Below are positions 45,370 to 54,275 of a stretch of DNA of 64,000 nt, in pieces. The notes under the pieces were generated by a model, which searched no databases, had not been told where the DNA came from, and worked only from the letters and a program-made list of their open reading frames with translations. The translations under genes and the position numbers were made by a program. The first letter of the stretch is position 1, and every line of letters starts with the position of its first letter. Source of the DNA: Lachnospiraceae bacterium (GTDB lineage Bacteria; Bacillota; Clostridia; Lachnospirales; Lachnospiraceae); assembly GCA_910575275.1 (NCBI GenBank), contig CAJTEE010000008.1, forward strand, positions 23,525 through 87,524, given 5' to 3'.

Positions 45370-46014
45370 TTATTGAATCAGCTTTGGCGTCGGGAAATAC
45401 TCCACGAGGACCTTTGCGACCATACGGTTTCTGGATATATAGTGGTTCTGCCAGTATCTGGCATCCTGCGAATAATTTCGGTTGTCACCCATCATGAAAT
45501 AGCAGTCCTCGGGGACCTCAAAATGAAAGGTCTCTCCCATACTCATCGGTTCGGCCAAATACGGTTCCTCCAATACCTCACCGTTCCGGTAAACCACATC
45601 GTTTACGATGTCAATGACGTCTCCGGGGACACCAATGACGCGCTTGACATAATAAATGGTCGCTGCACGCCGGACCCGGTCGCCGCAGCGCGGGCAGTTT
45701 TCCTGTTTTTCGCCCTCCACGATTACGGAGCAGTTCGGGCACTGCCAGCCGAATACAAAGATGGCCACGTCCCCGCGCTCGGGATCGGCAAACTTATAAT
45801 GGAGCCTGGAGCCGATAACACGGCTGCCCGCCATGATTGTATTTTCCATGGAGCTTGTGGGGACTTCGCTGTTGGCGATTATAAATGTAGTCAGGACAAA
45901 CGCGATCACGGCCGCTGAAACGATGACCTGGATCCAGCTTAAAAGCTCCGATTTCCAGTTCGTCTTTTCGGCTGTTTCCTGCTTCCTGCTTTTTCTTTTC
46001 TTTTCTTTTTCCAT
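45370..46014 (-). CDS. lepB: Signal peptidase I with zinc-ribbon insertion
   Basis: A 214-residue type I signal peptidase with one N-terminal membrane helix (about 24-47). The catalytic Ser55 is in VPTSSMENTI and the general-base Lys124 in YYVKRVIGVPGD; FMMGDNRNYSQDARYW is the family's closing block. Between them, CPNC (92-95) and CPRC (107-110) form a likely zinc ribbon not present in typical LepB. It releases exported proteins from their signal peptides. It reads from a strong promoter upstream and precedes lysC. Confidence 0.92.
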   Translation of the reverse strand: MEKEKKRKSRKQETAEKTNWKSELLSWIQVIVSAAVIAFVLTTFIIANSEVPTSSMENTIMAGSRVIGSRLHYKFADPERGDVAIFVFGWQCPNCSVIVEGEKQENCPRCGDRVRRAATIYYVKRVIGVPGDVIDIVNDVVYRNGEVLEEPYLAEPMSMGETFHFEVPEDCYFMMGDNRNYSQDARYWQNHYISRNRMVAKVLVEYFPTPKLIQ

Positions 46015-46094
46015 ATGTTTCCTGTAAACCTCGTTTGATTTAGAATGCTGCAGTTTGACCTTCGCGAAACGGCGGCTTTGGAAGGTTAATAAGC

Positions 46095-46123
46095 AATATA
46101 ATGAGTTTATGATATTTTGTCAA
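46095..46123 (-). promoter_or_regulatory. Promoter of lepB-lysC
   Basis: On the minus strand, consensus TTGACA (complement of 46118-46123), a 17-base spacer and TATATT (complement of 46095-46100), about 80 bases before the lepB start. Confidence 0.8.
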
Positions 46124-46170
46124 GTTTCGCAAGGACTTTTTTTGGATTTTGGATTTAGGAAGTGGTACAT

Positions 46171-47232
46171 ATGAACAGAGACAGTTCGAGAAAACAGACA
46201 CGTTTGCTTTTGGGGGCCGGAGGAGTTTTCCTGGGACTGGGAGCAGGGCTTTTAGCGGCGGCCAGACGGGCGGAGGGGTTTGCCGCCTGGTATGCAGACG
46301 TGGTGTATCCGGTGCTCGTGGGAAGCATCGGCTGGTTTTTCGGGCTGTTTCCAGTGTCGGCTGCGGAGATTTTTCTTTATCTTTTGCTGGCCGGACTTTT
46401 GTTGACCGCGGCAAGGCTGTGGCGCCATCCGCATCTTTTGGCTTCCGTCCTGTTTTTTGGGGCCTCTTTCCTGCTCTTTTTGTATGCCGCCGGCTGCGGC
46501 GTCAATTATTACCGCCGACCGTTTTCTTCCTATTATCTGGAGGGGGCGGACAGGGAGACTGCAGGAGACGAGGATCTTCGGGCGCTCTGCGCCTGGCTCA
46601 CGGAGCAGGTCGGCGAGGCGCGAAAGGAGCTTTCCGGGGAGACGGCCCCCTATGAGAAACTTCGGGAAAAGGGCGTCGCCGCCATGGAGGCGCTTGCAGA
46701 AGAATATCCGGTGCTTGGGGGCTTCTATCCGAAGCCAAAGCCGGTGCTCGTCTCCCGGATTTTGTCCGTACAGCAGTGCTCGGGCATCTATTCGCCGTTT
46801 ACGATCGAGGCAAACTACAACAGGGACATGGTTCCCTATAACATTCCCCATACGATCTGCCATGAGCTGTCGCATCTGCGCGGCTTTATGCGGGAGGATG
46901 AGGCGAACTTTATCGCCTATCTCGCATGCCTGAACGCTGCGGACGCAGAGTTTCGCTACAGCGGCTGTCTGCTGGGCTGGATCTATGCCGGAAACGCGCT
47001 GGCCCGGTTTGATTGGGAGGAATACAGAAGACTTTATGGGGAGCTTCCCGAAGAAACGCGGGCGGAGCTTGCAGAAAACAGCCGGTTTTGGGCGCGCTAT
47101 GAGGGGAGGACGGCCGAGATCGCCAATCAGGTAAATGACGCGTATTTAAAGGCGAACGGCCAGGCAGAAGGGATCAAAACGTATGGGAGAGTCGTAGATC
47201 TGATGCTGGTGGATTTTCGCAACCGGAATTGA
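46171..47232 (+). CDS. DUF3810 membrane metallopeptidase-like protein
   Basis: A 353-residue DUF3810 protein with two to three N-terminal helices (to about residue 110), then a soluble domain with HTICHELSHLRGF, an HExxH zinc motif, and a following EDEANF that supplies a further Glu. FIAYLACLNAADAEFRYSGCL is typical of the family. A membrane-anchored zinc protease role is inferred from the motif only. ATG 46171 follows TTAGGA; an in-frame GTG lies at 46162. It is divergent from lepB. Confidence 0.83.
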   Translation: MNRDSSRKQTRLLLGAGGVFLGLGAGLLAAARRAEGFAAWYADVVYPVLVGSIGWFFGLFPVSAAEIFLYLLLAGLLLTAARLWRHPHLLASVLFFGASFLLFLYAAGCGVNYYRRPFSSYYLEGADRETAGDEDLRALCAWLTEQVGEARKELSGETAPYEKLREKGVAAMEALAEEYPVLGGFYPKPKPVLVSRILSVQQCSGIYSPFTIEANYNRDMVPYNIPHTICHELSHLRGFMREDEANFIAYLACLNAADAEFRYSGCLLGWIYAGNALARFDWEEYRRLYGELPEETRAELAENSRFWARYEGRTAEIANQVNDAYLKANGQAEGIKTYGRVVDLMLVDFRNRN

Positions 47233-47240
47233 TTTGCCAC

Positions 47241-47269
47241 TTGTAAGCATGTCCTTAAAATGGTAGAAT
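47241..47269 (+). promoter_or_regulatory. Promoter of glgB
   Basis: TTGTAA (47241-47246), 17-base spacer, TAGAAT (47264-47269); the glgB start is 37 bases downstream. Confidence 0.65.
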
Positions 47270-47305
47270 AGGAATATCGAAGAAAGAAGCACGGGGGTAG
47301 ACGGT

Positions 47306-49666
47306 ATGGACGGGATTTTATATGATCTGATGGATTGGGCCGGGATCGAGGAGCTTGTATATTCGGAGGCGGATAATCCTGGAAACCTTTTAGGCGCGCA
47401 CGTGGTAAAGGAGGGGCTTCTGATCCAGGCGTATTTTCCGGAGGCGAAAGCCGTGTCGGTAAAGCTTGGAAAATGGAAGCTTCCGATGGAGATGGCGGAC
47501 GAGGGTGGCTTTTTTGCGGCGCTTTTGGAGGGAGAGCGGGAGCTTGTCCCTTACCGCTTTCTCGTAGAATATGAAACCGGAAAGGAAGAAGTGGAGGATC
47601 CCTATTCGTACCGCTTCCGTTCCGTTTTTAAAAATGAAGATTTCAAAAAGCTGGAGGCAGGGATCTATTATGATTCCTATGAGAAGCTGGGCGCGCATCC
47701 GATTACGCTCGACGGCGTTAAGGGAGTTCAGTTTGCGGTCTGGGCGCCGGGGGCGATGCGGGTCAGTGTGGTCGGGGATTTCAACCGCTGGGACGGCCGG
47801 CGCCACCAGATGTACAGACGCGGGGAGTCGGGGGTCTTTGAGCTGTTTATTCCGGGGATTGAGCCGGGTGCCCTTTATAAATATGAAATAAAGACGCGGG
47901 CCGGACAGCCGATGTTAAAGGCGGACCCGTACGCATTCTGTGCCGAGCTGCGGCCCGATACGGCCTCCGTGGTGTGGGAGCTCTCCCGGTATAAGTGGGA
48001 GGACGACGCGTGGATCAAGGCCCGTGAAAAGAGCGCGGGCCGGGAGAAGGCCATGTCCGTCTACGAGGTACATCTGGGCTCGTGGATGCAAAAGCCCGTC
48101 GCGGTCGACGCAGAGGGGAAGGAGATCAACGGCAGCCAGTTTTACCGTTACCATGAGATCGCCGAAAAGCTGGCGGCTTATGTGAAGGAGATGGGCTATA
48201 CGCACATAGAGCTCCTGCCGGTGATGGAGCATCCGTTGGACGCCTCCTGGGGCTACCAGGTAACCGGCTACTATGCGCCGACGAGCCGCTACGGGACACC
48301 GGATGAGTTCAAGGCGTTTATGGACTATATGCACGGACAGGGCATCGGCGTGGTCCTGGACTGGGTACCGGCGCATTTCCCGCGGGATGCCTATGGGCTC
48401 GCCTCCTTTGACGGGACCTGCCTCTATGAGCATTTGGACCCGCGCCAGGGGAGCCATCCGCACTGGGGGACGCTGATTTATAACTATGGAAGGCCGCAGG
48501 TGTCAAACTTTCTGATCTCCAACGCCCTGTTCTGGGCTAGGGAGTACCATGCCGACGGAATCCGCATGGACGCGGTGGCCTCGATGCTGTATCTGGATTA
48601 TGGAAAGAATGCAGGCGAATGGGTCGCCAACATTTATGGCGGCCATGAAAACCTGGAGGCCGTGGAGTTTTTAAAGCATCTCAACTCGATCTTTCATAAA
48701 AAAGCGAAGGGCGTGCTGCTGATCGCCGAAGAATCCACGGCCTGGCCGCAGATCACCGGGGACGTAAAGGAAGGTAGCCTGGGCTTCGATTATAAATGGA
48801 ACATGGGCTGGATGAATGATTTTCTCGGCTACATGCAGTGCGATCCTTATTTCCGCAGCCAGCACTACGGTGAACTGACCTTCAGCATGCTGTACGCCTA
48901 CAGCGAACGCTTTATGCTCGTCTTCTCGCATGACGAGGTGGTGCACGGGAAGGGCTCCATGGCCGGGAAAATGCCGGGGGATACCCAGGAGAAGAAATTT
49001 GCGAACCTGCGGGCGGCATACGGCTTTATGCTGGGCCATCCGGGGAAGAAGCTTTTGTTTATGGGCCAGGATTACGGCCAGATGGACGAGTGGAATGAAA
49101 ATGCCGGTCTGCAGTGGGAGCTTCTGGAATATCCGGTCCATAAAAAGCTGCAGGAATATGTAAAGGCTCTCAATCATCTGTACAGGACCCATCCGGCGCT
49201 GTATGAGCTGGATTACGAGCCGGAGGGCTTCGAGTGGATCAACTGCACCTACCATGAGGACAACATTGCGATCTTTATCCGCCGGACAAAAAAGCCGGAG
49301 GAGACGCTTTTGTTTGTCTGCAATTTCGTCCCTGTAGCCCATGAAAAATTCCACGTGGGTGTGCCCTTTTCTGGGAAATATAAGGAGATCCTGAACAGTG
49401 ATTCGGCGGACTTCGGAGGAAGCGGTATGACGAATCCACGCGTGAAAAATTCCAAGAAAGAGGAGTGGGACACCAGGGAGAACTCGATCGTGATCAACCT
49501 GCCGCCTTTAAGCGTCTGTATATTCCAGTGTACACCTGTGAATGAAACACCAAAAAAGGAGACGAAGACAAGGGCCGTCGCACAACCGGGCGTGAAAAAA
49601 AGTGCGGGTGCGCTCAACCGCCTCTCAAAACGGGTCGAAAAGCTGGTAAAAAAGACAGCGAAATAG
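47306..49666 (+). CDS. glgB: 1,4-alpha-glucan branching enzyme
   Basis: A 786-residue GH13 enzyme with an N-terminal CBM48 region (GVQFAVWAPGAMRVSVVGDFN) and a catalytic barrel: HIELLPVMEHP, nucleophile Asp in DGIRMDAVASMLY, acid/base Glu in LIAEESTAWP, and FSHDEVVHGKGSM. It introduces alpha-1,6 branches into glycogen. At 786 residues it is longer than common GlgB forms because of an extra N-terminal domain and a basic ~50-residue tail (KKSAGALNRLSKRVEKLVKK). No other glycogen genes are nearby. GGGGGTAG-type site precedes the ATG. Confidence 0.93.
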   Translation: MDGILYDLMDWAGIEELVYSEADNPGNLLGAHVVKEGLLIQAYFPEAKAVSVKLGKWKLPMEMADEGGFFAALLEGERELVPYRFLVEYETGKEEVEDPYSYRFRSVFKNEDFKKLEAGIYYDSYEKLGAHPITLDGVKGVQFAVWAPGAMRVSVVGDFNRWDGRRHQMYRRGESGVFELFIPGIEPGALYKYEIKTRAGQPMLKADPYAFCAELRPDTASVVWELSRYKWEDDAWIKAREKSAGREKAMSVYEVHLGSWMQKPVAVDAEGKEINGSQFYRYHEIAEKLAAYVKEMGYTHIELLPVMEHPLDASWGYQVTGYYAPTSRYGTPDEFKAFMDYMHGQGIGVVLDWVPAHFPRDAYGLASFDGTCLYEHLDPRQGSHPHWGTLIYNYGRPQVSNFLISNALFWAREYHADGIRMDAVASMLYLDYGKNAGEWVANIYGGHENLEAVEFLKHLNSIFHKKAKGVLLIAEESTAWPQITGDVKEGSLGFDYKWNMGWMNDFLGYMQCDPYFRSQHYGELTFSMLYAYSERFMLVFSHDEVVHGKGSMAGKMPGDTQEKKFANLRAAYGFMLGHPGKKLLFMGQDYGQMDEWNENAGLQWELLEYPVHKKLQEYVKALNHLYRTHPALYELDYEPEGFEWINCTYHEDNIAIFIRRTKKPEETLLFVCNFVPVAHEKFHVGVPFSGKYKEILNSDSADFGGSGMTNPRVKNSKKEEWDTRENSIVINLPPLSVCIFQCTPVNETPKKETKTRAVAQPGVKKSAGALNRLSKRVEKLVKKTAK

Positions 49667-49705
49667 GCTTTTTTACAGGGCCGGATCAGGGGACCGGAGG
49701 GGAGT

Positions 49706-50539
49706 GTGGCGGATTTGGAAGAATTAAAGGAATTCGGCCATCTTGCGATCCAGGGAGGCCTGCGCATCGTCTGTGCGGCGGTTTTTATGCTTGTGGGGGT
49801 CCGGATCGTCAAATGGTTCAGGAAGGGGGTCGGCCGCTCGATGGAGCGGGCCGGGCTGGAGATTACATTGCGAAAGTTCTTAGATGCGCTTCTTTATGCC
49901 GCGCTTCTTGGACTTTTGACGTTCACGGCTGCGGAATGGCTTGGGGTCAGAACTGCGTCGATCGTCGCACTTGTGGGTACAGCTGGCCTGGCGTTAAGCC
50001 TTTCCATGCAGAATACGCTGGAAAATTTTGCCGGCGGTGTTCTGATCCTGTTTTTGAAGCCCTTTAAGGTGGGGGATTACATCATAACGCAGGACGGAGA
50101 AGGTACCGTGGAATCCATCGGGCTTGTCTATACGACGATCCTGCCGTTAGACAACCGAAAGATCATCATCCCCAACAACAACATTGCCAATTCCCCCGTC
50201 ACAAACGTGACAGGGGCCGAAAAGCGAAGGGTTGTTCTGGATCTGTCGATCAGCTATTCGTCGGATCTGGAGCATGCAAAGGAGCTTTTATACGAGATCT
50301 TTGAGGAATCGCCGCTGATCCTACAGGAAGACGGAATCGTTGTGGTCGTGACAGATTTTGCCCAAAGCGGTGTGGTCGTCAGTGCCAGGGGCTGGACGGA
50401 GACGGAAAATATCTGGCTGGCCGGCTGGGAGCTGCGGGAGAAGATCAAGCTTACATTCGATCAGGAGGGCGTTGAGCTTTCCTATAACTGCCTGAACGTT
50501 CATGTAAAAGAGGATTCTCGGAAGGGAGACAGGACATGA
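49706..50539 (+). CDS. Small-conductance mechanosensitive channel (MscS family)
   Basis: A 277-residue channel with three helices, the third reading GLALSLSMQNTLENFAGGVLI, followed by the beta domain entry FKVGDYIITQDGEGTVESIGL and IIIPNNNIANSPVTNVT. It opens under membrane tension to release solutes. The GTG start at 49706 has GGAGGGGAG upstream. It overlaps the next HD-hydrolase gene by four bases. Confidence 0.92.
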   Translation: MADLEELKEFGHLAIQGGLRIVCAAVFMLVGVRIVKWFRKGVGRSMERAGLEITLRKFLDALLYAALLGLLTFTAAEWLGVRTASIVALVGTAGLALSLSMQNTLENFAGGVLILFLKPFKVGDYIITQDGEGTVESIGLVYTTILPLDNRKIIIPNNNIANSPVTNVTGAEKRRVVLDLSISYSSDLEHAKELLYEIFEESPLILQEDGIVVVVTDFAQSGVVVSARGWTETENIWLAGWELREKIKLTFDQEGVELSYNCLNVHVKEDSRKGDRT

Positions 50540-51066
50540 TAAAAAGAGCGGCAGAGTTTGCGGCACGGGCACATGAAGGGAAGTTCAGGAAGGGGACCTT
50601 GATCCCGTATATCGTCCATCCGTACGAGGCGGCCGTGATCGTCTCCGGCATGACCTCGGATCCGGAGATCATCAGCGCGGCGCTGCTCCATGACGTGATC
50701 GAGGATGCAGGCATTACGTACGGGGAGCTGGAGCGGGAATTCGGCCCCCGGGTTGCCGATCTGGTGCAGGCGGAGAGTGAGGATAAGACACTTTCCTGGC
50801 AGGAGCGCAAGCAGTCCACGATCCGGAGACTGGAGACGGCGCTGCCGGAGGAAAAAATATTATGCCTGGGCGACAAGCTCAGCAATCTGCGGAGTACGGC
50901 CTCGGACCGGCTCATAAAGGGGGAGCGGGTCTGGGAGAAGTTCCGAGTGAAGGACAAGAAAAAGCATGAATGGTATTACCGAAGGATTCTGGAGCAGCTT
51001 TCGGAGCTTAAGGAGAGGCTGGCCTACAGGGAATATGTCATGCTTTTTCAGGAATTGTTTGAATAA
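50536..51066 (+). CDS. HD-domain phosphohydrolase (SpoT/MESH1-like)
   Basis: A 176-residue single-domain HD hydrolase: FAARAHEGKFRKGTLIPYIVHP gives the first metal-binding His, ALLHDVIEDAGIT the HD pair, and CLGDKLSNLRS the final Asp. This set is that of the (p)ppGpp hydrolase domain of SpoT/RelA and of small hydrolases such as MESH1. It may degrade (p)ppGpp or a related nucleotide; the substrate is not proved by the motifs. Coupled by a four-base overlap to the mscS gene. Confidence 0.82.
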   Translation: MIKRAAEFAARAHEGKFRKGTLIPYIVHPYEAAVIVSGMTSDPEIISAALLHDVIEDAGITYGELEREFGPRVADLVQAESEDKTLSWQERKQSTIRRLETALPEEKILCLGDKLSNLRSTASDRLIKGERVWEKFRVKDKKKHEWYYRRILEQLSELKERLAYREYVMLFQELFE

Positions 51067-51125
51067 AAGGTAACCGTGAGGGAAACGAAACGGTCACAAA
51101 TCAAATGTGAAGGAAGGAAAGACAA

Positions 51126-52319
51126 ATGAAATTCGGGGGAGGGACACACCTCTTTTGTAAGCTTGCGGCCGCCGTCTGTGCAGCCGCAGGCATTTTTGCG
51201 GCGATTCCGGCGTATGCGGCCGATGGGGGAGAGGAGGCCGTTGCACCGGTGCAGGCGGTATACGGCATCTACCAGAACGGGATTGGCTGGACAGAAAACA
51301 CGGAGGATAACACCTGCTTGAAGGCGCACGCGGACAGCTATGTGACCTGCTTTCGGGCGAGCGTGGGCGGACAGCCGGCCGGTATGACGGGGACGCTTGC
51401 CTATCAGGTGAATCTAAGCGGCTCGGGCTGGCTTGACTGGGAGGAAAATCTGTCACAGGCGGGGACCACGGATTCGGTCATGCCGCTTGAAGCCGTGCGG
51501 ATGAAGCTTACTGGCGAGCTGGCGGCTTTGTATGACGTCTATTATTCGGTCCTGCAGAACGGGGCGTGGAGCGAGTCCGTGATGAACGGGCAGACCGCCG
51601 GAACAGAAGGGAAAGGCCTGCGAATCGACGGGATCCGGGTCGCCCTGACCGTAAAGGGAGCTGTGCCGGGAGAGCCAAAGCTTATGGCAGCCGGCCGGGT
51701 GCTCGATCCGACGAAGCCGATGGTCGCGCTGACGTTTGATGACGGGCCGTCTAAAGAGACAATACGGATCCTCGAGTGTCTGGAGGCAAACGGCGGACGG
51801 GCCACGTTTTTTATGGTCGGAAACCGGATTGCCAGTTATCCGAATACGGTAAAACGTATGGTGGACATGGGCTGCGAGCCGGCAAGCCATACCTGGGAGC
51901 ACAGGGACATCACGAGACTTTCAGAAGCCGTACTGCTTACAGATCTTACGCGGGTGGATGATACCCTGGAGGCAGTGGCCGGCGTGCGGACGAGGCTGAT
52001 GCGGCCGCCGGGGGGAGCGGTAAACGGCCCGGCTAAGTCGGCTCTTGCAAAGCAGGGAGTGCCGGCAATCCTCTGGTCCGTCGATACAAAGGACTGGAAG
52101 ACGCGGAACGCAAATAAGACCATTGATGCGGTCCTTTCAAAGGTCCGGGATGGAGACATCGTTTTGATGCATGATTTGTATGGGAGTACGGCGGATGCTG
52201 CGGCCGTGCTGATCCCGGAGCTTACAAGACGCGGCTATCAGCTTGTAACGGTGAGTGAGCTGGCCGCGTACCGGGGCGGGATGACGCCCGGTCTGTCCTA
52301 CAGCCAGTTTTGGCACTAG
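51126..52319 (+). CDS. Secreted polysaccharide deacetylase with ChW repeats
   Basis: A 397-residue exported protein. A signal peptide ends near AYA-ADG. Residues 40-185 hold clostridial hydrophobic (ChW) repeats (VNLSGSGWLDWEENLSQAGTT, then VLQNGAWSESVMNGQTAGTE). The C-terminal half is a NodB-fold carbohydrate esterase 4 domain with TFDDGP, the zinc ligands in HTWEHRDI, RPPGG and DIVLMHDLY. It should deacetylate peptidoglycan or another wall glycan, with the ChW part binding the surface. AAGGAAAG precedes the ATG. Confidence 0.92.
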   Translation: MKFGGGTHLFCKLAAAVCAAAGIFAAIPAYAADGGEEAVAPVQAVYGIYQNGIGWTENTEDNTCLKAHADSYVTCFRASVGGQPAGMTGTLAYQVNLSGSGWLDWEENLSQAGTTDSVMPLEAVRMKLTGELAALYDVYYSVLQNGAWSESVMNGQTAGTEGKGLRIDGIRVALTVKGAVPGEPKLMAAGRVLDPTKPMVALTFDDGPSKETIRILECLEANGGRATFFMVGNRIASYPNTVKRMVDMGCEPASHTWEHRDITRLSEAVLLTDLTRVDDTLEAVAGVRTRLMRPPGGAVNGPAKSALAKQGVPAILWSVDTKDWKTRNANKTIDAVLSKVRDGDIVLMHDLYGSTADAAAVLIPELTRRGYQLVTVSELAAYRGGMTPGLSYSQFWH

Positions 52320-52329
52320 ATGCACACAT

Positions 52330-52611
52330 TCAAGGCAGAAACGAGGAATCGGGAGGGAGCAGCACATGAAAATCTGGGTCGTCACGCAGAATCCGTAAGA
52401 CCTGTTCTCTGCTTATGGGGGAGGCAGTCTTAAGGGAACGGATCCCGGAGGCGGCTGCCGCGGGAAGGAGGGAGGAAGAACTGGTTTCCTCCCTCGCTTT
52501 TTCCCGCAGCTTCCCCGTGAGGGAGGAGGCGCAGCCGATGGCAAGGGAAAATAAAAGGAGCCAGAATACGGCATTTTCCGGAACGTGTTTCAGAGGCGTG
52601 CGTGTTTTCAT
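52330..52611 (-). CDS. Hypothetical small membrane protein (doubtful)
   Basis: A 93-residue frame with one hydrophobic segment (VFWLLLFSLAIGCASSL) near the N-terminus and a charged C-terminus. AGAAAGGG lies about 6 bases before the ATG at 52611. It is the best frame in the otherwise gene-poor stretch 52320-52849, where I see no RNA gene or repeat. A competing plus-strand start (MKIWVVTQNP at 52366) stops at once. No family is recognised and the call may be spurious. Confidence 0.3.
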   Translation of the reverse strand: MKTRTPLKHVPENAVFWLLLFSLAIGCASSLTGKLREKAREETSSSSLLPAAAASGIRSLKTASPISREQVLRILRDDPDFHVLLPPDSSFLP

Positions 52612-52849
52612 GATGCCCTTTCTGCGAAAGAAATTTTTATAAACATACGCGCCGGACCGCGCGGACATGACAAAATTGTTGCTGTTCACGCCGTTCACAG
52701 TAATAAGCAAGCACCTATGCTAAATCGCCTGCGGCGATGGAGGTTTGCCGACTGTTCCACGCATTCTTACGGTCAGCGCAGGAAATGCGCAGATCTACGT
52801 GAACAGGAATCAAAAATCCGTCCGGATGAAAAAGAGAAGGGAAACAGCC

Positions 52850-54211
52850 ATGAAAAAATATGAGATGGACCTCGTCAATGGTTCTCTTTGGAAAAAAATT
52901 CTGCTTTTCAGCATCCCGCTGATGTTTTCGAACATTCTTCAAGTCGTATTTAATATGTCGGATGTGGCGGTGGTCGGAAGATTCGCGGGGCCGATCGCAT
53001 TGGGCGCCGTGGGCTCCACGAGCATCCTGGTGACCCTGTTTACAGGTCTTCTGATCGGGCTTGCAAGCGGCGTCAATGCATTGACCGCGCTATACATCGG
53101 CTCGGGGAACGAGCGGCACATCCGAAGTACGGTACATACCGCGGCCCTCCTCTGCCTGACGGCCGGGATTCTGATCCTGATTATGGGGATTTCCCTTGCA
53201 GGGGTCATCCTTTCCGTCATGCATACAAAGGATGAGCTGATCGGCGGTGCGGTGCTGTATCTTCGAATTTACCTGATTGGAATGCCGGCGCTGGCGCTCT
53301 ATAACTTTGGCAGCGCCGTCTTAAGCGCCGCTGGGGACACAAGGCGGCCGCTGTATTATCTTCTGGCGGCCGGCGTGATCAACGTAATTTTGAACCTGTT
53401 TTTTGTGATCGTCTGCGGACTGGGCGTGGCCGGAGTCGCGTTTGCCAGCATTCTTTCCCAGTACATCTCCGCCATACTGGTGCTCCGGCTTTTGTTTCGA
53501 AGCGAGGAGAACATTTCGCTGCGCATCGGTGAGCTGCGGTTTGACCGTGACAAGGTGAGACGGCTTTTGAAGATCGGGGTTCCCGCGGCCTGCCAGCATG
53601 CCGTGTTCGCGTTTGCAAACCTGTTTGTTCAGACGAGCGTCAATTCCTTCGACCATGTGATGGTGGAGGGCAATTCGGCCGCGGCCAACGCAGACCCGCT
53701 GGTCTATGACATGATGGCCGCCTTTTACACGGCCTGCGCGAGCTTCATGGCGCAGAACCTCGGTGCGGGAAAGAAGGGACGAGTCCTCCAAAGCTTCTGG
53801 CTCTGCCAGCTTTACTCCTTCCTGGTGGGGCTTTTGTTAGGCATCACGCTCTATGCCCTGCGTTACCCGTTTCTTGCCCTGTTTACCAATGACGGCGCAG
53901 TCGTGGCGGCCGGAATCAAGCGGCTCTCGGTCATGGCCCTGTCCTATTCCGTCAGCGCGTTTATGGACTGCGCGATCGCCGCTTCCCGCGGGCTCGGGAG
54001 GACCGTAGTGCCGACGATCGTCGTGATTATGGGCTCCTGCGTGTTCCGCGTGTTCTGGATCTATACGGTATTCGCATATTTCCACACGATCGAGTCCCTG
54101 TACCTGATGTATGTGTTTTCCTGGGTGCTTACGGCAGCGGCGGAGCTTTTTTACTTCTGGAGGCTTTACCGGAGGCTGGATGCGAAAAACGCGGCAGCGG
54201 CGCTTTTGTGA
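52850..54211 (+). CDS. MATE-family efflux transporter
   Basis: A 453-residue transporter with about twelve helices. It begins MDLVNGSLWKKILLFSIPLMFSNILQ, the usual start of the clostridial NorM/DinF-like group, and has SGVNALTALYIGSGNE, FGSAVLSAAGDTRRPLYY and FMAQNLGAGKKGRV. It exports drugs or metabolites by cation exchange. ATG 52850 has GAAGGGA upstream; the frame is open back to 52745 without homology. It shows the MATE two-bundle repeat. Confidence 0.9.
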   Translation: MKKYEMDLVNGSLWKKILLFSIPLMFSNILQVVFNMSDVAVVGRFAGPIALGAVGSTSILVTLFTGLLIGLASGVNALTALYIGSGNERHIRSTVHTAALLCLTAGILILIMGISLAGVILSVMHTKDELIGGAVLYLRIYLIGMPALALYNFGSAVLSAAGDTRRPLYYLLAAGVINVILNLFFVIVCGLGVAGVAFASILSQYISAILVLRLLFRSEENISLRIGELRFDRDKVRRLLKIGVPAACQHAVFAFANLFVQTSVNSFDHVMVEGNSAAANADPLVYDMMAAFYTACASFMAQNLGAGKKGRVLQSFWLCQLYSFLVGLLLGITLYALRYPFLALFTNDGAVVAAGIKRLSVMALSYSVSAFMDCAIAASRGLGRTVVPTIVVIMGSCVFRVFWIYTVFAYFHTIESLYLMYVFSWVLTAAAELFYFWRLYRRLDAKNAAAALL

Positions 54212-54240
54212 TTGCAGGAGGCCGCGGTTTGCGGTATGAT
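54212..54240 (+). promoter_or_regulatory. Promoter of the gamma-glutamyltransferase gene
   Basis: TTGCAG (54212-54217), 17-base spacer, TATGAT (54235-54240), 35 bases before the start codon. Confidence 0.6.
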
Positions 54241-54275
54241 AGAGACAGTGTATAGATCGGGAAAGGATTACAGCA

